Shown here: positions 44,960-53,983 of the stretch, piece by piece
How the letters are laid out: every line of letters begins with the position of its first letter
How positions within the stretch are numbered: the stretch's first letter is position 1
Assembly: GCA_039908095.1 (NCBI GenBank)
Contig: JAMOBJ010000002.1
Location: 149,331 to 213,330 of the forward strand
Direction: 5' to 3'
DNA from: Nitrospirae bacterium YQR-1
GTDB taxonomy: Bacteria; Nitrospirota; Thermodesulfovibrionia; Thermodesulfovibrionales; Magnetobacteriaceae
DNA length: 64,000 nt
Program-made: the position numbers and the translations under genes
The notes under the pieces: model-generated
What the model was told of the DNA's origin: nothing
Database searches by the model: none
What the model saw: only the letters and a program-made list of their open reading frames with translations

Positions 44960-46459
44960 ATGATAAGCAGTAAATGGCTGCCTCTGTATAATGCTGTTGC
45001 AATATCCAGAAGGCAAATCCCTGTGCTTCATCTTAACGACCTTATGGAGGGGATTTCAGAGCAGATTAATCAGGGTCTGAGGATAATCCAGTTTTTTGGT
45101 TACGAGGCCGGAAACGGCAATATATCAGTGACAGCGGTTCTATCAGATGACATATCAAACTATCTGGTGGTTGCCTCAGCTCAGATTGAGCCCGGTGGAC
45201 GGTACGATTCCATATCAAACAGTGCACCTGCTATGCAATTGTTTGAACGAAGACTTTATGAGCAACACGGCATAGTGCCACAGGGGCATCCGTGGTTAAA
45301 GCCTGTCAGATATTGCTATGGTGGAAAAACAAGCGGAGCGGTTGCAGATTATCCGTTTTATAAGTGTAGCGGCGGGGATATTCATGAGGTGGCTCTGGGG
45401 CCGGTACAAGGCGGGATAACTGAGCCTGTGCATTTCAGATTTCTATGTCATGGTGAGGATGTGTATCATATGGAAGCACAGTTGGGGTATCAGCACAGGG
45501 CGGTTGAGGCTATGTTTATATCGGGTAATCCTATGAATAAGTCGGTTCTTGCCGAATCAATAGCCGGAGACACAGTTATAGGGCATGTGTGGGCACATGC
45601 CCTTGCGATGGAAGCACTGTCGGGGGTAAGGATTTCAAGCAGGGCTGACATTATCCGTGGTATAGCCCTTGAATTTGAGCGAATAGCGATGCACTTATCG
45701 GGCTTAAGCGGCATGTCTGCCGATATAGGGTTTCTGCCGGGGGCCACTACCTATAGCCGCTTAAGAACCACTGTGTTGGATACGATGCTGCTGATTTCCG
45801 GCTGCCGTTTTGGACGGGGCTTAATTCGCCCCGGCGGGGTGCTAAGTGACATAGGGGTAAGAATGAGAGAGCAGATATTAAGCATACTTGACAACATTGA
45901 CAGAGACCTTGAAATAATAAACGAGTATTTTTTTAATGACCCCGGAGTACAGTCTCAGATTGAGTATATGGGGACGGTTAGTACTGAGGCGGCATGGAGA
46001 GCTGGACTTGTGGGAATAGCAGCTAAGTCCTCGGGGCTTCCAATAGATGCCCGTGCTGATCAACCCTATGGCATTTATGCTAAAGACACCATAGAGCCTG
46101 TGTTGTTAAAGGCCGGGGATGTGGCAGCCAGGGCGCGCATACGGGTGCTTGAAACAGGGCAGTCAATTGAGCTGCTGCGGAGATGGCTAAACTTAGGCAT
46201 TATGACAGGCAACATAAAGGAGGAGACAAGGCTTATGAGGCCTGATACCTTCGTGGTTACAGTAGTGGAGGCATGGCGCGGAGGGGTAACCCATGTGGCA
46301 ATAACGGGAAAAAACAGTGAGCTTGAGCATTATAAGGTCTCTGATCCGTCGTTTCATAATTGGATTGCTTTGGCACTTGCTATGAGAGGAAACGGGATTT
46401 CAGATTTCCCGCTTTGTAACAGGAGTTTTGACCTGTCATGCAGCGGCCATGACTTATAG
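44960..46459 (+). CDS. NuoCD-like large subunit without Ni-Fe cysteines
   Basis: The 499-residue protein joins a NuoC-like N-terminal domain (about 1-125) to a NuoD/hydrogenase-large-subunit domain (GPVQGGITEPVHFRFLCHGE and LGYQHRAVEAM near 150-185). In true group 4 hydrogenases the next motif is RxCGxCxxxH; here, at about residues 195-207, it reads AESIAGDTVIGH with no cysteine. The C-terminal DPCxxCxxH is replaced by SDPSFHNW, as in complex I. It therefore cannot hold a [NiFe] centre and is better seen as part of an Ehr-type (energy-converting hydrogenase-related) complex of unknown substrate. Confidence 0.85.
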   Translation: MISSKWLPLYNAVAISRRQIPVLHLNDLMEGISEQINQGLRIIQFFGYEAGNGNISVTAVLSDDISNYLVVASAQIEPGGRYDSISNSAPAMQLFERRLYEQHGIVPQGHPWLKPVRYCYGGKTSGAVADYPFYKCSGGDIHEVALGPVQGGITEPVHFRFLCHGEDVYHMEAQLGYQHRAVEAMFISGNPMNKSVLAESIAGDTVIGHVWAHALAMEALSGVRISSRADIIRGIALEFERIAMHLSGLSGMSADIGFLPGATTYSRLRTTVLDTMLLISGCRFGRGLIRPGGVLSDIGVRMREQILSILDNIDRDLEIINEYFFNDPGVQSQIEYMGTVSTEAAWRAGLVGIAAKSSGLPIDARADQPYGIYAKDTIEPVLLKAGDVAARARIRVLETGQSIELLRRWLNLGIMTGNIKEETRLMRPDTFVVTVVEAWRGGVTHVAITGKNSELEHYKVSDPSFHNWIALALAMRGNGISDFPLCNRSFDLSCSGHDL

Positions 46460-46474
46460 TTAACGTAAACACAG

Positions 46475-47218
46475 ATGTTTAATGTAATAAGGACAAAAAT
46501 AAATCAGGGTTTTCAGAGCATAGCGGACATAAAGGGTGCGCTACCGCCTGATAAATTCAGAGGATTGCTAAAGATAACAGACGGGCAGTGTGCAAATGCG
46601 TGTTACAGGTGTATGGAGGCGTGTCCGGCGGCGGCTATAACTTATAATCCTATAACGATAGACTTGTCAAAGTGCATACTGTGTCCTGAGTGTTCGAGGG
46701 TTTGCATGGATGGTATAATACGTTTCAGCAATCAAACGGATTTAGCCTCCACGGATTTAAAAGACATGATAATAAGCTCTACGCACAGGGAGCCGGAGAT
46801 AGTACCTGATAATCGCATAGTGAAGTTATTTAATAAATCGTTTAAACTCAGATCGGTGTCAGCGGGGGGCTGTAACGGCTGTGAGCTGGAGCTGACAGCC
46901 CTGTCCAACGTAAATTATGACATTGGGCGATTTGGGATAGAGTTTGTAACCTCACCGCGTCATGCCGACGGGTTGGTCTTAACAGGGCCGCTTACTAAAA
47001 ACATGGCTTACGCATTTGAAGAGACCTACAGGGCAATTCCTGAACCTAAGGTGGTAATTCTTGTCGGTACATGTGCCCTAAGCGGTGGGATTTTCACTAA
47101 CTCAAAAGCAATAGACAGAACATTCTTAGATAAAATCAAACCCAATCTCTACATAACCGGCTGCCCGCCTCATCCATTAACTGTTGCTAAAGCGTTATTA
47201 AAGTTTATAGGAAGGTGA
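46475..47218 (+). CDS. Ferredoxin-NuoB fusion subunit (HyfH/HyfI-like)
   Basis: The 247-residue protein fuses two modules. Residues about 28-90 hold two ferredoxin-type cysteine clusters (CANACYRCMEACP and CILCPECSRVC). Residues about 125-245 match the NuoB/small hydrogenase subunit, with cluster ligands in GGCNGCELEL, GTCALSGG and GCPPHP. The protein would pass electrons from a soluble donor through the [4Fe-4S] chain to the large subunit. The start is ATG 46475, 15 bases after the large-subunit gene. It is the last gene of the operon; no NuoH-like membrane anchor is found on either side. Confidence 0.88.
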   Translation: MFNVIRTKINQGFQSIADIKGALPPDKFRGLLKITDGQCANACYRCMEACPAAAITYNPITIDLSKCILCPECSRVCMDGIIRFSNQTDLASTDLKDMIISSTHREPEIVPDNRIVKLFNKSFKLRSVSAGGCNGCELELTALSNVNYDIGRFGIEFVTSPRHADGLVLTGPLTKNMAYAFEETYRAIPEPKVVILVGTCALSGGIFTNSKAIDRTFLDKIKPNLYITGCPPHPLTVAKALLKFIGR

Positions 47219-47231
47219 ATAAGAAATAATT

Positions 47232-47555
47232 TTATACCAAGCAGCTGTAATGCCCCCCAAAAGTCAAGACAATTTCAACCTCAAAACTGCCTAAATATCT
47301 TGAGTAATACGCACTAAACAGATTCTTTAGATCCTTACATGTCGCCGTTGATTTGTGCATTTGCGCATATGACAGATATAACAGGTACAGCTCATTCACT
47401 GTGGCGTTTGACGGCACGTAATTTATGTCCTGCCCTTTTTGGGCGGCTATGAGGCTTTTTTCAATCGAGAGTGCGTCTTTTTTTGACACGCCCGCCGCAA
47501 GCACCAGCCGTACCCGCTTACCCTTTGCTCCTCCGGGTAGTAATCTATCTGCCAC
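47232..47555 (-). pseudogene. Tyrosine-recombinase-like fragment cut by a family-1 repeat
   Basis: About 95 codons resemble the N-terminal and core-binding part of a phage-type integrase (KRVRLVLAAGVSKKDALSIE, then VNELYLLYLSYAQMHKS and NLFSAYYSRYLG). The catalytic domain is absent. The open frame ends in family-1 repeat sequence, which supplies the stop codon. The visible start is GTG at 47555, and an in-frame stop lies seven codons upstream. The match to integrases is by pattern only, so this is tentative. Confidence 0.4.
47234..47254. repeat. Family-1 repeat end at the broken integrase-like ORF
   Basis: ATACCAAGCAGCTGTAATGCC matches the element end at its first eight bases and in part beyond. 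It forms the 3' end of the truncated integrase-like frame. Confidence 0.45.
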
Positions 47556-47691
47556 CTCGACGGGTTTCTTTTATATGGTCTCACTGATATAATTTTATTT
47601 GAGTTAAGGGAAAACCTACATCTTGTATTTTGTGGATGGAATTAATAGGTTGGTTTGACAGAACGTATTCTCCGTCTCCCTTTAGCTTTTT

Positions 47692-48843
47692 TTACTTTCT
47701 ACTTTCTAAATATAAAATTTGTTTAAATTGAGGAGAAATACTATCTTCATAATCTGGGATTGACATATACGCACTTATACTAACAGAGAAGTTTCCACTT
47801 GATACTTCACTAATTTTTCTTTGTATATATTTTACTTGTGGGATCAGCTTTTTCACTCTTCTTCCATAATCATAATAAGTAGCCCATTCTTTTTGTTGAG
47901 AAATATCAATAGTTGTTGGGATGATGTTATATCCTCTGACAATTTTATCTCTCCTCAAGGCAGGGCATATTCGATACGGATAAATCTCTTTTATTATCAT
48001 AGCAGCAATTGCTTCTTTGTCTATTTGAAAGACATTATTATTTATAAATTTCCCCATATCATACCAGCACATAGACATTGTTCCAGCTCCATCCCTAATC
48101 ATAGTTCTATGACAACCAAACAGATTATATGTATAAGGACTTGCTCCGAAGCAAAATAGAGGATTTGTGTCTTTTTCTTTAAGTTTGTCTCTATAGCAAA
48201 TAAGCCATTTTGAAAGGTCTTTTCTATCAATTATTTCATTGTTTATATTTACAACTGTAGACTTCCAGGTTTTGACTCTTGACCACAACTGCTCAAATTG
48301 TAGTATTTCCTCCGCTCTAAAATTCAACTCGTGAATTTCTTCATTGTTTTGACCTTTCTTTAGCTGATAACCAGGATGTATCTGAATACTGGAAAGTACC
48401 TGAGCAAAATTGTTGGAAGAAGATTTCCCAAAACTTACTGTTAGTCGCCATTCAGGGATTTCAGGGATAAAGTCTACAATACTTTTAGATATGACAGCAG
48501 GGGGTAAAGGCTTAGTTTCTGCAACAGGGAAATAAACCTTTGCCCAATATGGTTTAGTATCTTCATTTGTAAGTCCTAATCTTTTTTCGAGTTCATTTAA
48601 TTCTAAAAATTCATCATCTGAAATATGTTTGTCTTCTAATGCCTTCTCAAAAACTTTAACCCAGTGATAAAGATTTTTTTCCTTCCTTTCGATTTCATTT
48701 TTAACATCTAATTCTATCTCCACAATAGTTCTCTGCTTTGTTTCTAAGACCAAATCATTCGCAATCTTGTTATATCCACACGTAAAACATGTCTCCAACC
48801 TCTCATGACATGCTTTCTTACAATTCGGACATTCCCAAGCCAT
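47692..48843 (-). CDS. Zinc-ribbon protein of unknown function
   Basis: The 383-residue protein opens with a zinc-ribbon, MAWECPNCKKACHERLETC, then FTCGYN (CxxC...CxxC). A helical segment (about 30-110) and a large unrecognised domain follow, including FCFGASPYTYNLFGCHRTM and GAGTMSMCWYDMGKF. There is no signal peptide or membrane helix. The start is ATG 48843 with AGGAG upstream. The DNA is AT-rich compared with the neighbouring Ehr-like operon and tadA. It lies between an integrase-like fragment and tRNA-Ser, so transfer is likely. I do not recognise a family. Confidence 0.6.
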   Translation of the reverse strand: MAWECPNCKKACHERLETCFTCGYNKIANDLVLETKQRTIVEIELDVKNEIERKEKNLYHWVKVFEKALEDKHISDDEFLELNELEKRLGLTNEDTKPYWAKVYFPVAETKPLPPAVISKSIVDFIPEIPEWRLTVSFGKSSSNNFAQVLSSIQIHPGYQLKKGQNNEEIHELNFRAEEILQFEQLWSRVKTWKSTVVNINNEIIDRKDLSKWLICYRDKLKEKDTNPLFCFGASPYTYNLFGCHRTMIRDGAGTMSMCWYDMGKFINNNVFQIDKEAIAAMIIKEIYPYRICPALRRDKIVRGYNIIPTTIDISQQKEWATYYDYGRRVKKLIPQVKYIQRKISEVSSGNFSVSISAYMSIPDYEDSISPQFKQILYLESRK

Positions 48844-49079
48844 AACTCCTCATCCCTCTCCTGTTTTCTCTGCGGCCTTTTAAGTGGCTAATTAATTAGC
48901 CATTGCCGATAGCATACAGGAGGAATATATTAGATGTCAATACCTGCAAATACAAATTATTTTTTTCAATATGAAAAATATCGCTATTATTGATAAAAAA
49001 ATAGTATAATAGCTTCCGCTGATAATTGGTTGATATTGATTATAAAATTGAGGGATAGCTGATCATAGCTGATCTCTTT

Positions 49080-49117
49080 ATACTAATTTGCAGTCAGAAG
49101 TAAACACAGGCGGCAGC
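49080..49117. repeat. Family-1 repeat fragment, one end
   Basis: ATACTAATTTGCAGTCAGAAG, then TAAACACAGGCGGCAGC, matches the first 38 bases of the element at 13540 with few changes. The other end is missing. Confidence 0.65.
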
Positions 49118-49345
49118 TACGTAAGTAAGGTGTCGTGTCAGATAAACCGTGGGATGGCGGTTTATACTTATTGCATAGTTAATGCTGAGACCGGAGCTCA
49201 AGAAAAACGGGTGGTTGGCTACAAAAATCTCAGCAACAGCAAATACACGGTGGGGCAGTCAAAAGAGTATGAAAGCCGCAACAGCCTGAATGTGAGTGAA
49301 ACACACTGGCAGTCTAAGATAGCGGTAGGGTTGACTAAGGGGTAA
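49088..49345 (+). pseudogene. Short ORF fused to a repeat end, probable gene remnant
   Basis: An 85-codon frame starts at TTG inside the family-1 fragment and continues with plausible protein sequence (QINRGMAVYTYCIVNAETGA, then SLNVSETHWQSKIAVGLTKG). There is no ribosome binding site. The repeat-derived N-terminus suggests that a C-terminal gene piece was left beside an inserted repeat. It could also be non-coding. Confidence 0.3.
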
Positions 49346-49418
49346 AACTTATAGTCAACAATGGTCAACGGCCTGTTTTATGATTTTTTGGAGAAACACT
49401 GTAGAATGGCTTATGGAG

Positions 49419-49503
49419 CGGAGAGGGGGGGATTCGAACCCCCGGTGAGTTACCCCACAACGGTTTTCGAGACCGCCGCCTTAAACCGCTCGGCAACCTC
49501 TCC
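49419..49503 (-). tRNA. tRNA-Ser(CGA)
   Basis: Read on the minus strand, the 85-base sequence folds into a class II tRNA. Acceptor GGAGAGG pairs with CCTCTCC. The D arm runs GCC...GGC. The anticodon loop CTCGAAA lies in a GCGGT/ACCGT stem, a long variable arm GTGGG/CTCAC follows, and the T arm is GGGGG-TTCGAAT-CCCCC. The anticodon is CGA, reading UCG serine codons. CCA is not encoded. Its 5' end overlaps the last 23 bases of tadA. Confidence 0.93.
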
Positions 49504-49960
49504 TCAGTGCCGTAAAAAAATCTTTCAGTATTATCGTACATTTCTCTTCTAAAATACCAGTGGTAACTTGAACTCTGTGATTTAATCTGAAATCACCTAA
49601 CAAATGATACAGTGAATTAACAGCGCCTGCTTTTGCATCTCCACAGCCATATACCAGTGCGCTTATACGGGCATTTAATATCGCCCCTGCACACATTATA
49701 CACGGCTCCTTTGTCACATACAGCGTACAATCCGTAAGTCTCCAATCTCCTAAAACTCTACAAGCATCCCGTATGGCTAAAGCCTCGGCATGTGCCGTCG
49801 GGTCCTTTATTTGCTCCTTGGTATTGTGAGCACGGCTGATTATAATACCGCTTTTATTTACTATCACCGCCCCTACCGGAACATCTCCAGCGGCAAGGGC
49901 CAGTTGCGCCTCCAAAAGCGCCTCAGCCATAAAGTACTCTCTGAGCGTGTCTCTTTCCAT
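49481..49960 (-). CDS. tadA: tRNA-specific adenosine-34 deaminase
   Basis: TadA converts A34 to inosine in tRNA-Arg(ACG). The 159-residue protein has the cytidine-deaminase-fold zinc site: HAEALAIRDAC with the catalytic His-Glu, and EPCIMCAGAILNARI with the PCxxC ligands. VPVGAVIV and YGCGDAKAGAVNSLY are also typical. The start is ATG 49960, with an alternative at codon 11; neither has a strong ribosome binding site. The stop codon lies inside the D arm of the co-oriented tRNA-Ser gene, so the last eight codons (ending RRGCRAV) are read from tRNA sequence. Confidence 0.93.
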   Translation of the reverse strand: MERDTLREYFMAEALLEAQLALAAGDVPVGAVIVNKSGIIISRAHNTKEQIKDPTAHAEALAIRDACRVLGDWRLTDCTLYVTKEPCIMCAGAILNARISALVYGCGDAKAGAVNSLYHLLGDFRLNHRVQVTTGILEEKCTIILKDFFTALRRGCRAV

Positions 49961-50156
49961 GATAATTATTTTGCCGTTAAACTCCCTGTGAAAGCAAATT
50001 TTAAAAATCTCATAAAAATTATTTTTATATTGCTTGAAATTATTCTTAATGATAATTTATACTTTCGGGTACTTGTATTGTAAATTAATTTAAGATGGAT
50101 GCAATAGATTGTTCAACAAAGTGGGGGGCTGAAACGGCAGAGGTCCGAAAAGTTTT

Positions 50157-50184
50157 TTGACGGATTTATATTCAAAACTAATAA
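50157..50184 (+). promoter_or_regulatory. Promoter candidate for pyruvate:ferredoxin oxidoreductase
   Basis: TTGACG (50157-50162) and TAATAA (50179-50184) are spaced by 16 bases and sit 25 bases before the chosen start. The rest of the gap from 49961 holds no gene. Confidence 0.4.
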
Positions 50185-50208
50185 CAAACTAAAATGATGG
50201 AGGGAAGT

Positions 50209-53200
50209 ATGAGTCGAAAGATGGTAACAATGGATGGTTGTACGGCTTGCGCGCATACCGTTCATGCTACAAACGAAATAATTACAATTTACCCGATTAC
50301 GCCGTCATCACCGATAGCGGAAATCTGCGATTCAAAGACGGCAGCCGGTGCAGTCAACATTTGGGGTTCAGTGCCCAAGGTCGGAATGATGCAGTCTGAA
50401 GCCGGTGTGGCAGGTGCAGTGCACGGCTCTCTTTCAGCAGGTGCTATTGCCACGACATGTTCCGCATCCCAAGGGCTACTTTTAATAGTGCCCAATATGT
50501 ACAAGATAGCCGGTGAGTTAACACCTACCGTGTTTCACATCACAGCACGTTCACTTGCCTGTCAGGGACTTTCCATCTTCGGTGACCACTCAGACGTCAT
50601 GGCCACAAGAGCCACAGGTTTTGCACTGCTTGCTTCTAAGAACGTTCAGGAAGCTATGGACTTTCCTCTTATAGCTCAGGCAGCCACCTTAGAATCACGC
50701 ATACCCTTCCTGCACTTTTTTGACGGTTTCAGAACCTCACATGAGGTTGCAAAAATTGAAGAATTAACTTTTGACGACATGAGAGCCATGATAGACAACA
50801 GTAAGATTGTAGAGCACCGTATGAGGGGTCTTACACCGGACAGACCCTCTATGCGCGGTACCGCTCAGAACCCTGATGTTTACTTCCAGGGCCGTGAAAC
50901 AGTCAATAAATACTACAACGCAGTTCCCGGCATAGTCCAGAAGGCTATGGATAAGTTTGCCGGTATAGTTGGCCGCCAGTACAAACTTTACGAGTACTAC
51001 GGAGCACCGGATGCAGAGCGGATTGTCATTATAATGGCCTCAGGCGGCGAGGTTGTACAAAACACTGTTGATTACTTAAACGCAAAGGGCGGTAAAGTCG
51101 GTCTTATACACGTAAGACTATACAGGCCTTTTGACACAGCGGCATTTGCATCCGCTATCCCCGCCTCTGTGAAATCCATCGCAGTGTTAGACAGAACAAA
51201 AGAGCCGGGGGCTACCGGCGAACCTATGTATCTTGACGTCAGAACGGTTATCGGTGAGGCTATCGAGCAGGGTATCGGCAATCTCAAAAAATATCCGACA
51301 ATAGTCGGTGGCCGTTACGGACTTGGTTCCAAGGACTTTACTCCAGCCATGGCAAAAGCCGTATTTGACAACCTCTCAGAGAGCAAACCCAAAAACCACT
51401 TCACCGTGGGTATTAACGACGACATTACCAACACAAGCCTAAAGTACGATCCATCATTTGACATAGAAGGAAAAGACACCGTGCGTGCCATGTTCTACGG
51501 CCTCGGCGCTGACGGCACAGTCGGAGCAAACAAAAACACTATTAAAATCATCGGTAGTGAAACCCCAAATCATGCACAGGGCTATTTCGTTTATGACTCC
51601 AAGAAATCGGGCTCAATTACCACCTCACATGTTCGCTTTGGTAAAGGGTGCATCACATCCCCGTACCTTATATCCAAGTCTAACTTTATAGCCTGCCACA
51701 ACACGTCATTTCTGGAAAAATACAACATGCTTGGCAATGCCGAGGAGGGCGCCACATTTCTGTTGACCACATCCCACGGTAAAGATACCGTGTGGGATAC
51801 TTTACCCAAAGAAGTGCAAGAGGCGTTAATTGCAAAAAAGATGAAGTTCTATATCATAGATGCTATAGCGCTGGCTGAGGAGCTTGGGCTGGGCAACAGA
51901 ATTAATATGATAATGCAGACAGCCTTTTTCGTAATCTCCGGCGTTGTAACCAAAGACGAGGCTATCACGGCAATTAAGAGGGAAATCAAGAAGACTTATC
52001 AGAAGAAAGGCGATAAGGTTGTAGAGATGAACTATGTGGCAGTGGATAAGGCTATCGCCAATATCGTTGAAGTCCCGGTACCGGCTAAAGTTACAAGTAA
52101 AATAACGATGCGTAAAGCCGTCTCCGATGATGCTCCTGAGTTTGTTAAAAACGTGACTGCTAAGATAATAGAAGGAAACGGTGACGCACTACCTGTATCG
52201 GCTATGCCTGTTGACGGCACATGGCCAACGGCAACCACCCAGTACGAAAAGAGAAATATTGCTTTACATATCCCTGTGTGGGAGCCTGATGCTTGTATTC
52301 AGTGCGGCACATGTTCGTTTGTTTGCCCTCATGCTTCAATAAGAATTAAGGCATTTGACTCGTCCAATCTGGGCAGCGCTCCCAAAGAGTACAAATCAGT
52401 GGATGCAACAGGTAAGGAATTTGCCGGCCTTAAGTTTACAGTTCAGGTAGCTCCCGAGGATTGTGTCGGCTGCGGTTCATGTGTGGAGGTTTGCCCGGGA
52501 CGTAAGAAAGACGCAGCAGGGAAACGCACCGAGGTTAAAGCAATTAACATGACACTGCAGGAGCCTGTTCGTTTCAAGGAAGCCGACAACTACAAGTTTT
52601 TCCTTAGTCTTCCCGAAACAGACCCTTCAAAGTACAAAATCTCCACAGTTAAGGGCAGCCAGCTGGTAAGACCTCTGTTTGAGTACTCAGGCGCCTGCTC
52701 AGGCTGCGGCGAGACTCCATATATAAAGCTTCTCACTCAGCTCTTTGGTGACAGGCTTATGATTGCTAACGCCACAGGCTGCTCTTCCATCTATGGCGGT
52801 AATCTTCCAACCACTCCGTACGCTAAGAGAGCTGACGGCAGGGGCCCCAGCTGGGCAAACTCACTGTTTGAGGACAACGCAGAGTTTGGTCTTGGCATGA
52901 GACAGGCGGTTGACAAGTTCAACGCACAGGCAGCGGAGCTTCTGGATTCTTTAGGCTCAAAGTTTTCCGGTCAGAAGTCACTCATTGACGCTATCAAAAG
53001 CGCAGACCAGACCAACTTAGAGGGTATTGAGGCTCAGAGAGCAAGAATTGCCGACCTCAAAAAGGTACTTGCCGGGGATAATTCAGATGAGGCAAAGAGC
53101 CTTATATCACTTGCCGACTTCCTGGTTGAAAAATCAGTGTGGTGCTTAGGAGGAGACGGCTGGGGTTATGACATCGGCTACGGCGGAGTTGACCAGGTGC

Positions 53201-53784
53201 TGGCCTCCGGTGAAAACATAAACATATTGATAATGGACACCGAGGTTTATTCAAATACCGGTGGACAGATGTCTAAGGCAACCCCCAGAGGAGCAGTAGC
53301 ACAGTTTGCCGCAGGCGGTAAGAGCACCGGCAAAAAGAACATCGGCCTGATTATGTCAACATACGGCCATGTTTATGTAGCACAGGTAGCATTTGGAGCC
53401 AATCCTGCCCAAACAATAAAGGCATTCATTGAGGCTGAGGCTTATAAAGGCCCGTCACTTATCATTGCCTACTCTACCTGTATCGCACAGGGTATTAATA
53501 CCACAAAGACCGTGGATATAATGAAAGAGGCTGTAAGCACCGGTTATTGGCCGCTCTACAGGTACAATCCCACACTTGAACTTGAAGGGAAAACTCCTAT
53601 GCAGTTAGACAGCAAAGAGCCTACCGGCTCCCTGGCCGACTACTGCTATGCACAGAACAGATACCAGCAGCTCAGGGTATCGAAACCTGAGGTGGCCGCA
53701 AAGCTTATGAAAGAAGCCGAATACGATGTTAAGAGAAGGTGGAATTTCTTAAAGCATTGGGCCAACTGGACGCCCTCTGAGTAA
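50209..53784 (+). CDS. nifJ: Pyruvate:ferredoxin (flavodoxin) oxidoreductase
   Basis: A single-chain PFOR of 1191 residues that interconverts pyruvate plus CoA and acetyl-CoA plus CO2 with reduced ferredoxin. N-terminal domain I starts DGCTACAHTVHATNEIITIY and carries ITPSSPIAE. The two-cluster ferredoxin domain has CIQCGTCSFVCPHASIR (about 695) and CVGCGSCVEVCPG (about 750). The C-terminal ThDP domain has a proximal-cluster cysteine pair in GACSGCGETPY and GDGWGYDIGYGGVDQV followed by DTEVYSNTGGQMSKATPRG. ATG at 50209 is chosen as GGAGGG precedes it; ATGs at 50194 and 50197 lie upstream. It can supply low-potential electrons to the Ehr-like complex or sulfite reduction. Confidence 0.97.
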   Translation: MSRKMVTMDGCTACAHTVHATNEIITIYPITPSSPIAEICDSKTAAGAVNIWGSVPKVGMMQSEAGVAGAVHGSLSAGAIATTCSASQGLLLIVPNMYKIAGELTPTVFHITARSLACQGLSIFGDHSDVMATRATGFALLASKNVQEAMDFPLIAQAATLESRIPFLHFFDGFRTSHEVAKIEELTFDDMRAMIDNSKIVEHRMRGLTPDRPSMRGTAQNPDVYFQGRETVNKYYNAVPGIVQKAMDKFAGIVGRQYKLYEYYGAPDAERIVIIMASGGEVVQNTVDYLNAKGGKVGLIHVRLYRPFDTAAFASAIPASVKSIAVLDRTKEPGATGEPMYLDVRTVIGEAIEQGIGNLKKYPTIVGGRYGLGSKDFTPAMAKAVFDNLSESKPKNHFTVGINDDITNTSLKYDPSFDIEGKDTVRAMFYGLGADGTVGANKNTIKIIGSETPNHAQGYFVYDSKKSGSITTSHVRFGKGCITSPYLISKSNFIACHNTSFLEKYNMLGNAEEGATFLLTTSHGKDTVWDTLPKEVQEALIAKKMKFYIIDAIALAEELGLGNRINMIMQTAFFVISGVVTKDEAITAIKREIKKTYQKKGDKVVEMNYVAVDKAIANIVEVPVPAKVTSKITMRKAVSDDAPEFVKNVTAKIIEGNGDALPVSAMPVDGTWPTATTQYEKRNIALHIPVWEPDACIQCGTCSFVCPHASIRIKAFDSSNLGSAPKEYKSVDATGKEFAGLKFTVQVAPEDCVGCGSCVEVCPGRKKDAAGKRTEVKAINMTLQEPVRFKEADNYKFFLSLPETDPSKYKISTVKGSQLVRPLFEYSGACSGCGETPYIKLLTQLFGDRLMIANATGCSSIYGGNLPTTPYAKRADGRGPSWANSLFEDNAEFGLGMRQAVDKFNAQAAELLDSLGSKFSGQKSLIDAIKSADQTNLEGIEAQRARIADLKKVLAGDNSDEAKSLISLADFLVEKSVWCLGGDGWGYDIGYGGVDQVLASGENINILIMDTEVYSNTGGQMSKATPRGAVAQFAAGGKSTGKKNIGLIMSTYGHVYVAQVAFGANPAQTIKAFIEAEAYKGPSLIIAYSTCIAQGINTTKTVDIMKEAVSTGYWPLYRYNPTLELEGKTPMQLDSKEPTGSLADYCYAQNRYQQLRVSKPEVAAKLMKEAEYDVKRRWNFLKHWANWTPSE

Positions 53785-53814
53785 GAGATAAACATTTAAT
53801 TGTAAACATATTGC

Positions 53815-53850
53815 AAGGGAAGAGCAGTCCCATCGCTCTTCCCTTTGCTT
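53815..53850 (+). terminator. Terminator after nifJ
   Basis: AAGGGAAGAGC (53815-53825) pairs exactly with GCTCTTCCCTT (53835-53845) across a nine-base loop and is followed by TGCTTTG. It lies 31 bases after the nifJ stop. Confidence 0.75.
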
Positions 53851-53983
53851 TGATACAAGTTATTAAAAAGGGGTTATGTGCACTGCGTTGAAATATAGTA
53901 AAGGTGTATTAAGCTGCTTATCATGGGTGATTATGGAAACCTCAAGAACGAAAAAAAGTATTTTTTAAGAGGACATAGAGACA

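Noticed and set aside
44960..46459. Large subunit called as a [NiFe] hydrogenase
   Set aside because: Both cysteine pairs that hold the metal centre are missing.
49361..49552. Plus-strand frame across the tRNA-Ser gene
   Set aside because: It is the complement of the tRNA and the tadA end.
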